A DNA stretch of 64,000 nucleotides from Neobacillus mesonae (GTDB lineage Bacteria; Bacillota; Bacilli; Bacillales; Cytobacillaceae). The stretch covers positions 107,433 through 171,432 of the forward strand of contig NZ_JAMBNQ010000005.1 of assembly GCF_023715155.1 (NCBI RefSeq), given 5' to 3'. A model generated the notes under the pieces. The model had not been told where the DNA came from. It saw only the letters and a program-made list of their open reading frames with translations, and did not search any database. Positions 25,875-34,102 of this stretch are shown here, one piece after another. Each line of letters starts with the position of its first letter. The first letter of the stretch is position 1. A program made the translations under genes and the position numbers.

Positions 25875-26783
25875 TTACATATGTTGTTCTGCTTTTTGCT
25901 TTGCATTTAATCTTTCTTCCAATACATGAATCATATATAGGAAGTGATCCGCTTCCCTTAATACATGATCTGCAAGTAAAGGATTAATGACATTCCGAAT
26001 TTGGCATGATTTAATTAAGTCCAGTCCCGTTTTCTTAAAAGCACGAATTTCTTGGGCAGCACTTTCACTTTCTTTATTCATCCTTCCAATAATCGGGGAA
26101 GTTGGCTGCTTTTGATATAACATTGATTCCACATCTCTAGCTTGGTTTAAAAGAATTTCGAAATCATCTCCAAATTTCCTTGCTGTACTAATTAAATTCC
26201 TTTCTGATGCATCAAGTAATGACACAATAAAGCGCGAATGCTCCATCGTAATTCTTAACCAAAATACATTTTCACTAATAATGGCATCCTGAATGGGTTC
26301 TAATATTCCTTGATTGAATTTTGTTAGAGTCCTCATGAAGTATTCTGCTTCCCTCGCTATATGGTCCACAAGCAATGGAAAATTAAAACCGCTTATCTTA
26401 CAATTAATAATTAATATTAGTAGGTTTCTCTTAAAATAAATTTCGGAATCCATGAACCAATTCGATGCTTTCTTCGTTTAATTTTTTAACCAAAGAAACG
26501 TTGTTTGGAACTTGATAAGCTTTTTTTTCTTGCTGTTCAAAGTAATAATGAAACCTGTCAGTCTGTTGAATCAAATGAGTATCTTTCCGGTTAAAGCCCT
26601 CGCCTAAAAATAAGGCATGCTCTTTCATAATTCTAAGCCAAAACCTATTTTCCGTTAAGGAACGCTCCACAAACATTGTTCCGTCAGCGATTCTGGTTTA
26701 GCAGCAAAGGATTCGGGAGAAGCTAACATTTGATTAAACTGATCAATACTGACATGACCAGGCAGTTGAGGGTGGTTTTGCAT
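25875..26783 (-). pseudogene. DUF2935 family protein broken by two single-base frameshifts
   Basis: Reading from ATG 26783 (AAGGAGG SD) gives MQNHPQLPGHVSIDQFNQ through SLTEQ. At 26676 the frame must shift (one A missing from what should be CAAATG) to continue MFVERSLTENRFWLRIMKEH. Near 26431 one extra T in TTTT must be removed to join HGFRNLF to KRNLLILIINC. With both corrections the gene encodes 302 residues, a normal DUF2935 protein of two ENxFWLRIxxEH-type repeats (also ISENVFWLRITMEH). Such proteins are helical and may bind metal; function unknown. Both shifts lie in short homopolymers, so miscalls are possible. Confidence 0.75.
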
Positions 26784-27019
26784 GGTTGACCTCCTTATCA
26801 GTGCTTTATTACTAATAATATTGAACTATTAATTTAAATATGTTTTGGACAAAAACATCATTTTTTGTATTTTAAGGGGCAGACAGCCACATTACAACTT
26901 TACCAAGTGAAACTTTTTTTCACTCATTTTAGAAGTATAGTACAGTGAAAAAAGGTTGCTGTAGACCCACTAGTCAGTAAACTGTTATGATTTTTAGGGG
27001 TAAAGTGAGGTTTGAAAAC

Positions 27020-27835
27020 ATGGTAGATAATAGATATATAGATTTAAAAATGGGAGAAAAAGGTGCTATCGTTAGTATAGCAGCTTACATTTTCTTATCA
27101 GTATTAAAACTTGCTATTGGGTTTTTTTCCAATTCTGAAGCTTTAAAGGCTGATGGATTAAACAACACTACAGATATCATTGCATCTTTTGCCGTACTTA
27201 TTGGGCTTAGATTATCTCAGAAACCACCGGATAAAGACCATCCATATGGTCATCGGAAAGCAGAAACAGTTGCCGCCATGATTGCTTCTGTTATCATGGC
27301 GGCTGTTGGAATGCAAGTGTTATTTGATGCAGTATCCTCTTTTTTCAATCGTAATACGGAATCACCGGATATCATCTCAGCATGGACTGGTTTTTTTAGC
27401 GCTGGAGTCATTTATTTGGTTTACCTCTATAACAAAAATCTAGGAAAAAAAATTAATAGCCAAGCAGTTACAGCAGCTGCAAAAGATAATCTTTCGGATG
27501 CTTTAGTAAGCATTGGAACAGCGATTGGAATAATTGGATCCCAATTCAATCTTCCTTGGCTTGATCCTGTAACGGCATTGATTGTTGGATTGATTATTTG
27601 CAACACAGCATGGGGAATTTTTCGCGAGTCCTCCCATAACTTAACTAAAGGAGTAAAAGGTGTTAAAGAACTAAGAGCAAGATCTTACGGCAATCACTAT
27701 GTTGTTGATGTGGTCATTATTGTTAATTCTACTCTTGATATACGAAGTGCACATGATATTTCTACGTCAGTAGAAAATATATTAATGATGGAATATGGGG
27801 TTTATGATGTTCACGTCCATGTTGAACCAATTTAA
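27020..27835 (+). CDS. Cation diffusion facilitator (MneS/YeaB-like) with a shortened linker
   Basis: A 271-residue CDF metal exporter (Mn2+ in the B. subtilis MneP/MneS group). Metal-site motifs are present: ALKADGLNNTTDI (helix 2, about residue 41) and AAAKDNLSDALVS (helix 5, about 153); DHPYGHRKAE follows helix 2. After helix 6, the usual SSHxLTDGFD linker and following helix are missing: the sequence goes from ESSHNLT straight to KGVKGVKELRAR, about 18-20 residues shorter than YeaB. The rest of the cytoplasmic dimerisation domain (VDVVIIVN, VHVHVEPI) is present. The ATG at 27020 follows a GAGG SD; the ATG at 26987 lacks one. Confidence 0.88.
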   Translation: MVDNRYIDLKMGEKGAIVSIAAYIFLSVLKLAIGFFSNSEALKADGLNNTTDIIASFAVLIGLRLSQKPPDKDHPYGHRKAETVAAMIASVIMAAVGMQVLFDAVSSFFNRNTESPDIISAWTGFFSAGVIYLVYLYNKNLGKKINSQAVTAAAKDNLSDALVSIGTAIGIIGSQFNLPWLDPVTALIVGLIICNTAWGIFRESSHNLTKGVKGVKELRARSYGNHYVVDVVIIVNSTLDIRSAHDISTSVENILMMEYGVYDVHVHVEPI

Positions 27836-27950
27836 TATACCTATTTCTTTTATGAAAGGAAGCAGTTTCAAAAGCCCTTATTTTGCCAAAACCAGTGGAT
27901 AATGTATGGAAATCTTATTTAACTATCACCTTACACTTAATGTTTGCAGA

Positions 27951-28147
27951 CTCTTAAAGACAATGCTGGCTTTAAATCTGGTGATTCTGTCTTTGATATG
28001 AGCTCTTAAAGACCTTTCTGGCTTCATTTGGTGATTCTGTCCTTAATATGAGTTCTTAAAATCCTTTCTGGCTTCATTTGGTGATTCTGTCCTTAATATG
28101 AGTTCTTAAAATCCTTTCTGGTAAAATTGTCCTTAAGTAACCTCTTA
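27951..28147. repeat. Degenerate ~50-bp tandem repeats
   Basis: Copies of a 50-bp unit, GAGYTCTTAAAATCCTTTCT and then GGCTTCATTTGGTGATTCTG with TCCTTAATAT, start about every 50-52 bp. CTCTTA or TTCTTA cores lie at 27951, 28003, 28053, 28103 and 28142. The copies are less regular at both ends. It adjoins the 52-bp hairpin array on its right side. Confidence 0.8.
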
Positions 28148-28177
28148 AAGCCAAAATCTTACTGACAACCTCGAAGC

Positions 28178-28578
28178 TGTCTTTCATATATTCGATGAAA
28201 GACAAAACCTAGCTGTCACCCCTCTTAACTGTCTTTCATACACTCGATGAAAGACAAATTCAAGCTGTCTCCCCTCTTAACTGTCTTTCATACACCCGAT
28301 GAAAGACAAAACCAAGCTGTCTCCCCTCTTAACTGTCTTTCATACACTCGATGAAAGACAAATTCAAGCTGCCTCCCCTCTTAACTGTCTTTCATACACT
28401 CGATGAAAGACAAATTCAAGCTGTCTCCCCTCTTAACTGTCTTTCATACACTCGATGAAAGACAAATCAAGCTGTCCCCCCTCCTAAACTGTCTTTCATA
28501 CACCCGATGAAAGACAAATTCAAGCTGTCTCCCCTCTTAACTGTCTTTCATACACTCGATGAAAGACAAATTCAAGCT
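28178..28578. repeat. Array of eight 52-bp repeats each carrying a perfect 10-bp hairpin
   Basis: The inverted repeat TGTCTTTCAT / ATGAAAGACA with a 7-base loop (ACACTCG or ACACCCG; the first copy has ATATTCG) starts at 28178, 28230, 28282, 28334, 28386, 28438, 28490 and 28542, exactly 52 bp apart. The linker reads AATTCAAGCTGTCTCCCC then TCTTAAC. Loop changes are the main variation while both stem arms stay identical. No cas genes or unique spacers exist. Confidence 0.95.
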
Positions 28579-28629
28579 GAAACAAGTAAAAGTTTGGAAA
28601 AATCAAATGGGTAGATTGGAGAACATGAC

Positions 28630-28815
28630 ATGAGTAGTTTGACGAATGGATCTGTGCAAATAACAAGCAACTTACCTTATAGTTATGAAAGAAAACGAAA
28701 GCGGAAAATGGATATGAATCAATTAAACGAAGTTTTATATGCACAGACCATGGATATCTCTTATGAAATCCGGTATTTACCAATAAAACAACCAAAAAAA
28801 AGTGCTAAACCCTAA
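28630..28815 (+). CDS. Possible 61-residue basic protein
   Basis: An open frame directly after the repeat array, starting MSSLTNGSVQITSNLPYSYE and then a KRKRKMDM basic patch, ending PIKQPKKSAKP. A GGAG lies 11 bases before the ATG, which is a long but possible spacing. Composition is plausible for a small cytosolic protein. No domain recognised, and it could be spurious. Confidence 0.35.
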   Translation: MSSLTNGSVQITSNLPYSYERKRKRKMDMNQLNEVLYAQTMDISYEIRYLPIKQPKKSAKP

Positions 28816-28943
28816 AAGTCGTTTTTAACATCCTTTTGGTTCAGCCTCTTTTTATATTTCTTATTAATTGTTTATCATAAACTTTTAATGCCCCGCTACA
28901 ATTAAAATCTAATTTCTAACTGGTAAGACGTTACTAAGAATTC

Positions 28944-30269
28944 TTATTGTACATTGAACTCTTCAAGTAACATTTTTTCTGTCTGAGGCATGGTTAGACC
29001 TAAATGCCAGCAGCCCATTCCAGCTAATCCATATTCTTTAACAACACGTAGCTTTACAAGCAAGCTTCGTGGGTCTTCAAACCACACTTCGTGTGAATTT
29101 CCTTTATTATCAATATATCGGAACCAAGGTTCAGCAGCTTTTTCATCGTAGTGAATTGGACTCTGATATCCAGTATATAAATCAATGGCATGCTGTGTGG
29201 AATAAGCAGTACCTGAACGCTTACTACTTCCATTCACCCAATCATATGCATATTGGGGTATTCCTAACATTAATTTTGATTTATCCACAACAGAAACTGC
29301 ATAGTCAAGTGTTGCTTTTACTTTGTCAATCGGGGCAATTGGACCTGAGGGGCCTCCCGGCCAGTGCCAATCATACGTCATCAGAAACATTTTATCAAGG
29401 TATTTTCCAAGTGTTCCGTAATCATAGGCAACGGAATAGGACGGTGTTTGATCTCCTTCTTTTGGCGGTACGGCCATCAAAACTTCCATCCCTTGCGGAT
29501 GAATCTTTGCTGCTAATTCCTTAATAAATTGATTAAGATTTGCACGATCTTTTGTCTTTACTTGTTCAAAGTCAATGACTACTCCTTTATAATCATGACT
29601 ATCTAAAAGACCATAAATATTATTAATGAATTTCTGGCGCAGCCAAGGTGTGCTAATTAATTGATGAGTAAGCCCAGGATCAAACCCCTTATTACTCAAA
29701 TTTGTTACGGTTGCATATGGTGTGAGTTTTTTTTTCCAAGCAATCTTATGGGCCTGGTTTTCTGGTGTTTCAATGATATTTCCTTGCTGATCGGACTGAT
29801 ACTCAAATACAAAAATACTAGAAAGAGTACTTTTATAATTATTTAGCATCCAAGCATTAGAATTCTTATCTTTTGGTACAAAGTAGGTTCCTGTCCAAAC
29901 ATTCATTTTGGGAGGACTAGGTATACTCAATTTCTGGCCGGGTTTTATTACTCTGCTTTTTAAATGATTAAATTGCATTAAACTTTCCTCAGAAATAACG
30001 TGCCGGTTGGCAATATCCCATATACTGTCCCCAGACTGAACAATATAGGTCGAACCAGGTATCAACATAGCTTGACCAAGGACGAGCCCTGTATTTTTTG
30101 CTAAACCATTCAACTTAGCAAGATTATCTTTGTCTATTTTGTATTTTTTTGAAATGTTCGTTAAGCTATCGCCAGCTCTCACTTCATGGATTACCTGAGC
30201 GTTAGTAAAAGTGGGAGCAATTAAAATGCCTAAAACTAAAATTAAGGATAACGAAAATTTCTTAGTCAT
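28944..30269 (-). CDS. LysM-GH18 peptidoglycan hydrolase (SleL/YaaH/YdhD-like)
   Basis: A 441-residue exported enzyme. A signal peptide (MTKKFSLSLILVLGILIAP) is followed by two LysM modules (about residues 28-72, HEVRAGDSLTNISKKY, and 74-117, YIVQSGDSIWDIANRH) and a GH18 domain (about 125-440). The catalytic motif reads GVVIDFEQV (about 231), with the Asp and the acid Glu. In the family these are spore cortex fragment-lytic N-acetylglucosaminidases active in germination. Most SleL/YaaH proteins lack a signal peptide, while YdhD-like forms have one. Its ATG overlaps the cdaS stop by four bases (ATGA), so the two are translationally coupled. Confidence 0.9.
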   Translation of the reverse strand: MTKKFSLSLILVLGILIAPTFTNAQVIHEVRAGDSLTNISKKYKIDKDNLAKLNGLAKNTGLVLGQAMLIPGSTYIVQSGDSIWDIANRHVISEESLMQFNHLKSRVIKPGQKLSIPSPPKMNVWTGTYFVPKDKNSNAWMLNNYKSTLSSIFVFEYQSDQQGNIIETPENQAHKIAWKKKLTPYATVTNLSNKGFDPGLTHQLISTPWLRQKFINNIYGLLDSHDYKGVVIDFEQVKTKDRANLNQFIKELAAKIHPQGMEVLMAVPPKEGDQTPSYSVAYDYGTLGKYLDKMFLMTYDWHWPGGPSGPIAPIDKVKATLDYAVSVVDKSKLMLGIPQYAYDWVNGSSKRSGTAYSTQHAIDLYTGYQSPIHYDEKAAEPWFRYIDNKGNSHEVWFEDPRSLLVKLRVVKEYGLAGMGCWHLGLTMPQTEKMLLEEFNVQ

Positions 30270-30904
30270 TGGGGACCTCCAAAATTAATGGGTTTAGTAT
30301 TGTTAATCGGATATAGTTTACCATTTAAAGCAAATGAAATTTTCCCCGTTTCTTCAGAAACGACTATTGCAAGTGCGTCGCAGCGTTCTGATATTCCAAG
30401 CGCAGCTCTGTGACGCGTTCCGAGTTTTTTACCCCCTATATTTTTTGATGTTAGCGGTAAGACATTTGCGGCAGAAACCAATTCGTTTCCCCGGACTAAA
30501 ACTGCTCCATCGTGTAGAGGATTCCCCGGATAAAAGATAGATTCCAATAATTTTGGTGTTACTAAAGCTCCTATTTGGGTTCCTTTTTGAATAATCGGCT
30601 CAACTGAATCAAGACGTTCAACTACAATTAGGGCACCATGTCTATGCTGCGAAAGCTGTTGTGCTGAAGTGGATAAATCCTTATATGTATCTGTAAAAGA
30701 TGATAAATAACAATTTAAATAGAAAGAAGCGGCCATTAATTCAATCTCAATTAGATGTTCTTTAACATCCTCAAGACTTCCTAATACACAAAAATTTTCA
30801 TTTCCAAGTACGTTTAAATTAGATTGGAGCTGATCAATCACTGCATGAATCCCATCCTCTATATGCTTTTTCATCGGTGAAAAATCACAATTATTACTGT
30901 CCAT
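30266..30904 (-). CDS. cdaS: Sporulation-type diadenylate cyclase CdaS
   Basis: A 212-residue c-di-AMP synthase: an N-terminal helical YojJ domain (about residues 1-75) that autoinhibits the family, then a DAC domain with the nucleotide motifs NPLHDGAVLVRG (DGA, about 128) and LGTRHRAALGISE (RHR, about 165). CdaS of B. subtilis is made in the forespore and contributes to germination. Here it is the first gene of a two-gene unit with the GH18 hydrolase, overlapping by four bases. GGAGGG precedes the ATG. The N-terminal domain is why I prefer CdaS over DisA or CdaA, which have other architectures. Confidence 0.92.
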   Translation of the reverse strand: MDSNNCDFSPMKKHIEDGIHAVIDQLQSNLNVLGNENFCVLGSLEDVKEHLIEIELMAASFYLNCYLSSFTDTYKDLSTSAQQLSQHRHGALIVVERLDSVEPIIQKGTQIGALVTPKLLESIFYPGNPLHDGAVLVRGNELVSAANVLPLTSKNIGGKKLGTRHRAALGISERCDALAIVVSEETGKISFALNGKLYPINNTKPINFGGPQ

Positions 30905-31215
30905 GTATGGATCCCTCCATATTCATTTTTTCTTGAAGAACTACTGGATAATAAATTTCCTTAGATTGTTTTGAATAAATAATTTCCCTCTCTTATTTTT
31001 AATATAGTATCCGTTAATTATCCTGTTATTATTTATGAGGCAAATAACCCCATATTGTTTATACGGTATTGTTTTTTATTTATGCATATTGATTTAACTG
31101 GAGCTAGGTTTTGCGTTCCTTAGTCTTTCCAAGGTAAAAACATCCTAATCTTCCCGGGATAGCCATATTTTTCTGCAACGTTTTCAAACGGATTACTACT
31201 AATGTGATTTTTCTC
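30905..31215. other. Intergenic region upstream of cdaS
   Basis: About 310 AT-rich bases. On the minus strand near 31125-31200 a short open stretch reads NPFENVAEKYGYPGKIRMFL and ends PWKD before a stop; it has no start codon or SD and may be a gene remnant. I could not identify a convincing sporulation promoter. Confidence 0.4.
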
Positions 31216-31267
31216 AAAAAAAAAAACGCTATTTTTTCTGAAATTGATGACAGAAAGAATAGCGTTA
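31216..31267 (-). terminator. Terminator of the quinone-detoxification operon
   Basis: AACGCTATT (31225-31233) pairs with AATAGCGTT (31258-31266), and inside it TTTCTG pairs with CAGAAA. The A-run 31216-31226 gives the minus-strand U-tract. Confidence 0.85.
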
Positions 31268-31278
31268 TTAATTATGGT

Positions 31279-31881
31279 TTATCGTAAAGTTTTTAATGCC
31301 CCGCTCCATGCAATCACTTGATCAAGCATTCCATTCACATTATCAAGATGTAATTCCGCTGGTTTGAAAGTAGTCATATTTTCAAAGTCTGTAAATAATG
31401 ATAAGGTTGGATGAATACGTACGTCTGCAATTAATAATTCTCCGCAGATTCCACGTAAATGTTCAACTGCTCGAGCTCCGCCTGTTGATCCATAGCTTAC
31501 AAAACCAGCCGCCTTATTGTTCCAAGTTTCACGTGCTGAATCAAGTGCATTTTTTAAAGCACCCGTGATACTATGGTTATATTCTTGGACTATGAAAACG
31601 AACCCATCTAAACTGGCAAGTTTTTCATTCCATTTTTGAATGCCTGGCTCCTGCCCGGTTCCTGTTCCAACGAACGGTAAATTAAAATCAGCAATGTCAA
31701 CTATTTCATAATTTGCATCGCCGCGTTTATCTGCTATACCCTTTACCCATTCCCCTACCTGTGGACTTACACGTCCTTGACGAGTGCTTCCTAAAATAAT
31801 ACCAATGTTCAATTTTTCATTTGCCATTGTTTCTCTCTCCTTTTGTGATGAATGACCAAATATATTGCTAAAGAATCCCAT
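31279..31881 (-). CDS. NAD(P)H-dependent FMN reductase
   Basis: A 200-residue flavodoxin-like oxidoreductase. The FMN phosphate loop is GIILGSTRQGRVSP (about residue 24), the flavin motif is VQEYNHSITGALKNALD (about 98) and GFVSYGSTGG follows. The family reduces quinones, azo dyes or flavins by two electrons. Two starts are plausible: ATG 31881 (AGGTGG SD, adds MGFFSNIFGHSSQKERET) and ATG 31827 (a very strong AAAGGAGAG SD inside the gene, giving MANEKLNIGIILGS, the usual family start). It is the last gene of the esterase-dioxygenase-DoxX group. Confidence 0.88.
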   Translation of the reverse strand: MGFFSNIFGHSSQKERETMANEKLNIGIILGSTRQGRVSPQVGEWVKGIADKRGDANYEIVDIADFNLPFVGTGTGQEPGIQKWNEKLASLDGFVFIVQEYNHSITGALKNALDSARETWNNKAAGFVSYGSTGGARAVEHLRGICGELLIADVRIHPTLSLFTDFENMTTFKPAELHLDNVNGMLDQVIAWSGALKTLR

Positions 31882-31921
31882 GATGATTACCACCTATACT
31901 AGAATTGAAAATACTATTATA

Positions 31922-32335
31922 TTAAATCTGTGCAGATTCACTTTTATCAAAAAATTTATCGACTGCTAACTGTTTGCTGCCATTTATAGCTAAAAATAAA
32001 GCCATTGTTAGGAATGCCAAATCTAATTCATATCCGGCCATTTGTCCATTCCCTAAGAAACCAACAGCTAGTTTTACCTTGATGATTGCTCCAATCATTA
32101 GCAGGACAAACAAAGAGGATACAATCCTAGTTCCAAGTCCAATTACTAAGGCGATTCCGCCAACTAATTCTATCCCTGCAACGACATATGCCATAAACCC
32201 TGGTATACCGATACTGTCAAACCATCCAGCTGTATTTCCAATTCCGCCTTGAAACTTTGCCAACCCATGAATGAAAAATGTTATGCCTAGAATAACCCGT
32301 AAAATAACTGCGCCAATTTCATTTTTAAAATTCAT
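31922..32335 (-). CDS. DoxX family membrane protein (MhqP-like)
   Basis: A 137-residue protein with four membrane helices and the DoxX signature: VILRVILGITFFIHGLAKF at the start, then GIPGFMAYVVAGIELVGGIALVIGLGTR. B. subtilis MhqP (YdfP) and related DoxX proteins are induced by quinones and catechols with ring-cleaving dioxygenases. Here it lies between a dioxygenase and an FMN reductase on the same strand, with 94- and 40-base gaps. GGGAGAG precedes the ATG. Confidence 0.9.
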   Translation of the reverse strand: MNFKNEIGAVILRVILGITFFIHGLAKFQGGIGNTAGWFDSIGIPGFMAYVVAGIELVGGIALVIGLGTRIVSSLFVLLMIGAIIKVKLAVGFLGNGQMAGYELDLAFLTMALFLAINGSKQLAVDKFFDKSESAQI

Positions 32336-32429
32336 TTTTCTCTCCCTTTAACTTTATTTATTTTTCATCTCAAATTCCTATATTTCTAATTCAAGATAAA
32401 TGGGCAAATTTATTTTTGTTATCAATTTA

Positions 32430-33209
32430 TTAACCAAACTGCCAAACACTATGGCTTAAATTCCCATAGCGGAAACTGCGATGAAGCAATGCGGCTTTTC
32501 GATTATCATCTGCTGCACCCATGGCATAAAAAATAGGAATAAAATGTTCAGACCCATATGGAGGTACAGCGTATTCCGCATATGGTGCTATTGAACGATA
32601 GGAAAATAATGATGGTAAATCCCATGTTTGCAAATGATATGCTAACCAGTCATCGAACTCAAGCGCCCATTGATCAGCCTCTCCATTGTTAACCCACTTG
32701 ACTGCCCGAAGATTATGCACTGTACCGCCGCTGCCAATAACTAATACGTCTTTGGCCCTTAATTCAGATAATGCTTTTCCAATTTTGTATTGTTCTTCCG
32801 GCATAATTCTTGAGTTGACGGACATAGAAATGACAGGAATATCAGCATTGGGATAAAGTAAGCGGAGGACAATCCATGCTCCATGATCCAATCCACGCTG
32901 AGTTTCTATTTCAAACGATACATCGTTTTTTGTAAATAATTCTTCTATTTCTTTGGAAATTTGTTCGTCACCTTTTGCAGGATATTGTATTCTGTATAAA
33001 GCTTCGTCAAACCCTCCAAAATCATAAATCGTACTGTATTGATCCACCTTGCTGACTTTTTGAACATTGGACTCCCAGTGTGCCGAGAATAACACAATAG
33101 CTTTTGGACGAGGCATTGTTTGACCTAATTGGCTTAAAAATTGTGTATACTCATTATCTTCAATGGCAAGCAATGGTGCACCATGTGCAATAAATAATGA
33201 TGGCATCAT
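32430..33209 (-). CDS. Class III extradiol ring-cleavage dioxygenase (LigB/DODA family)
   Basis: A 259-residue member of the YgiD/DODA branch of LigB-type dioxygenases. The metal-binding histidines are in MPSLFIAHGAPLLA (about residue 9), LFSAHWES (about 44), the GLDHGAW motif (about 113) and TVHNLRAV (about 163). The family opens aromatic rings of catechol-like compounds using Zn or Fe. With the neighbouring esterase, DoxX and FMN reductase it suggests handling of catechols or quinones. AGGAGG is 8 bases from the first ATG. The upstream esterase ends 26 bases before it. Confidence 0.92.
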   Translation of the reverse strand: MMPSLFIAHGAPLLAIEDNEYTQFLSQLGQTMPRPKAIVLFSAHWESNVQKVSKVDQYSTIYDFGGFDEALYRIQYPAKGDEQISKEIEELFTKNDVSFEIETQRGLDHGAWIVLRLLYPNADIPVISMSVNSRIMPEEQYKIGKALSELRAKDVLVIGSGGTVHNLRAVKWVNNGEADQWALEFDDWLAYHLQTWDLPSLFSYRSIAPYAEYAVPPYGSEHFIPIFYAMGAADDNRKAALLHRSFRYGNLSHSVWQFG

Positions 33210-33235
33210 TTTAGATTCCTCCTTTACAAATTGTT

Positions 33236-33880
33236 TTATCTTTGAACATCATTTAAAAGCCATTCTCTAAAATCAAGAACATTTTTTTCAGATACTGTAT
33301 GTCCTTCAGGGTAGGATTTAAACGTTACCGGTAAACCTAACCCAGTAAAATATTCATTATTTTCTCTTCCCCATTCATATGGCAATGCTTGATCATACTC
33401 TCCATGTGAAATAAATACAGCCAAATTTTTATTGGGATTTATCTTATATTCCTCTTTTACAAATACAGGAATATAACCACTTAAAGCAACAACGCCTTTA
33501 ATAGCAGGCAGTGTTAATCCAAGTGTCATAGAAACAATTGCTCCTTGACTAAATCCCATCAAATACAATCTGCTTGGATCCAAGGAATAATTTTGAGAAG
33601 CAAACTCTATAAAATGAGTTAGTTTATTAATACCTTCATCAAATACTTTTCGATGGGGTTTCCCATAACCTTGAATAGTGAAAAATGCATATCCCTGACC
33701 TTGATTCAGATGCCCTCTAATACTAAAGATATAAAAGATATCTTCTAGACCATCCACCAGAGAAAGCATATCGTATTCATTCGTTCCCATCCCATGCATA
33801 ACAAACAGTGCGGGATATTTTTTTCCTGGGACTATATGTTTAGGTGACCGCAATTCATATATCATTGGGGCTTCCATCAT
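33236..33880 (-). CDS. Alpha/beta hydrolase, phospholipase/carboxylesterase family (MhqD-like)
   Basis: A 214-residue serine hydrolase of the carboxylesterase 2 type. The oxyanion HGMG block is at about residue 29, the nucleophile elbow is MGFSQGAIVS (Ser about 117), the acid is in ISHGEYDQALP (Asp about 165) and the catalytic His is in YPEGHTVSE (about 195). B. subtilis MhqD, part of the MhqR quinone response, has the same fold and is paired with a dioxygenase. AGGAGG precedes two adjacent ATGs (5 or 8 bases). First gene of the operon, divergent from the XRE-cupin regulator. Confidence 0.9.
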   Translation of the reverse strand: MMEAPMIYELRSPKHIVPGKKYPALFVMHGMGTNEYDMLSLVDGLEDIFYIFSIRGHLNQGQGYAFFTIQGYGKPHRKVFDEGINKLTHFIEFASQNYSLDPSRLYLMGFSQGAIVSMTLGLTLPAIKGVVALSGYIPVFVKEEYKINPNKNLAVFISHGEYDQALPYEWGRENNEYFTGLGLPVTFKSYPEGHTVSEKNVLDFREWLLNDVQR

Positions 33881-33911
33881 TGAAACCTCCTTTTAAACAT
33901 CGAGTATATTT

Positions 33912-34086
33912 TAAACATGAAAAGCCAAATTTATTTATATAAACATTGTTTCATATTAAAAAACCTCGTTTTAAATTTTTTGTTGTTTCTAAATATGAAT
34001 CTTTGTTCTCCTATAGAATACCAAGATAAAAATGGCATGTCAATCATTTTTTTGTTAATATGAAAATAAGTTTACAAATATGAAAC
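33912..34086. promoter_or_regulatory. Divergent promoter region with repeated AAYATGAAA motifs
   Basis: The 213 to 222 bases between the esterase and the XRE-cupin gene hold AACATGAAAA (33914), the inverse GTTTCATATT (33948-33957), AAATATGAAT (33991-34000), AATATGAAAA (34057-34066) and AAATATGAAAC (34076-34086). Several copies of one motif between a regulator and its divergent operon suggest its operator. Confidence 0.45.
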
Positions 34087-34102
34087 CTTCGAGGTGACAA
34101 AA

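Noticed and set aside
28178..28578. CRISPR array
   Set aside because: Units repeat in full, including the sequence between palindromes. There are no unique spacers and no cas genes nearby.
30905..31110. Sigma-G promoter for cdaS
   Set aside because: Candidate -35 (GCATA) and -10-like sequences exist on the minus strand near 31080, but spacing (15 bases) and the -10 match are poor.
31125..31215. Minus-strand stretch NPFENVAEKYGYPGKIRMFL...
   Set aside because: It looks protein-like, but lacks a start codon and SD and is directly downstream of a terminator. At most a gene remnant.
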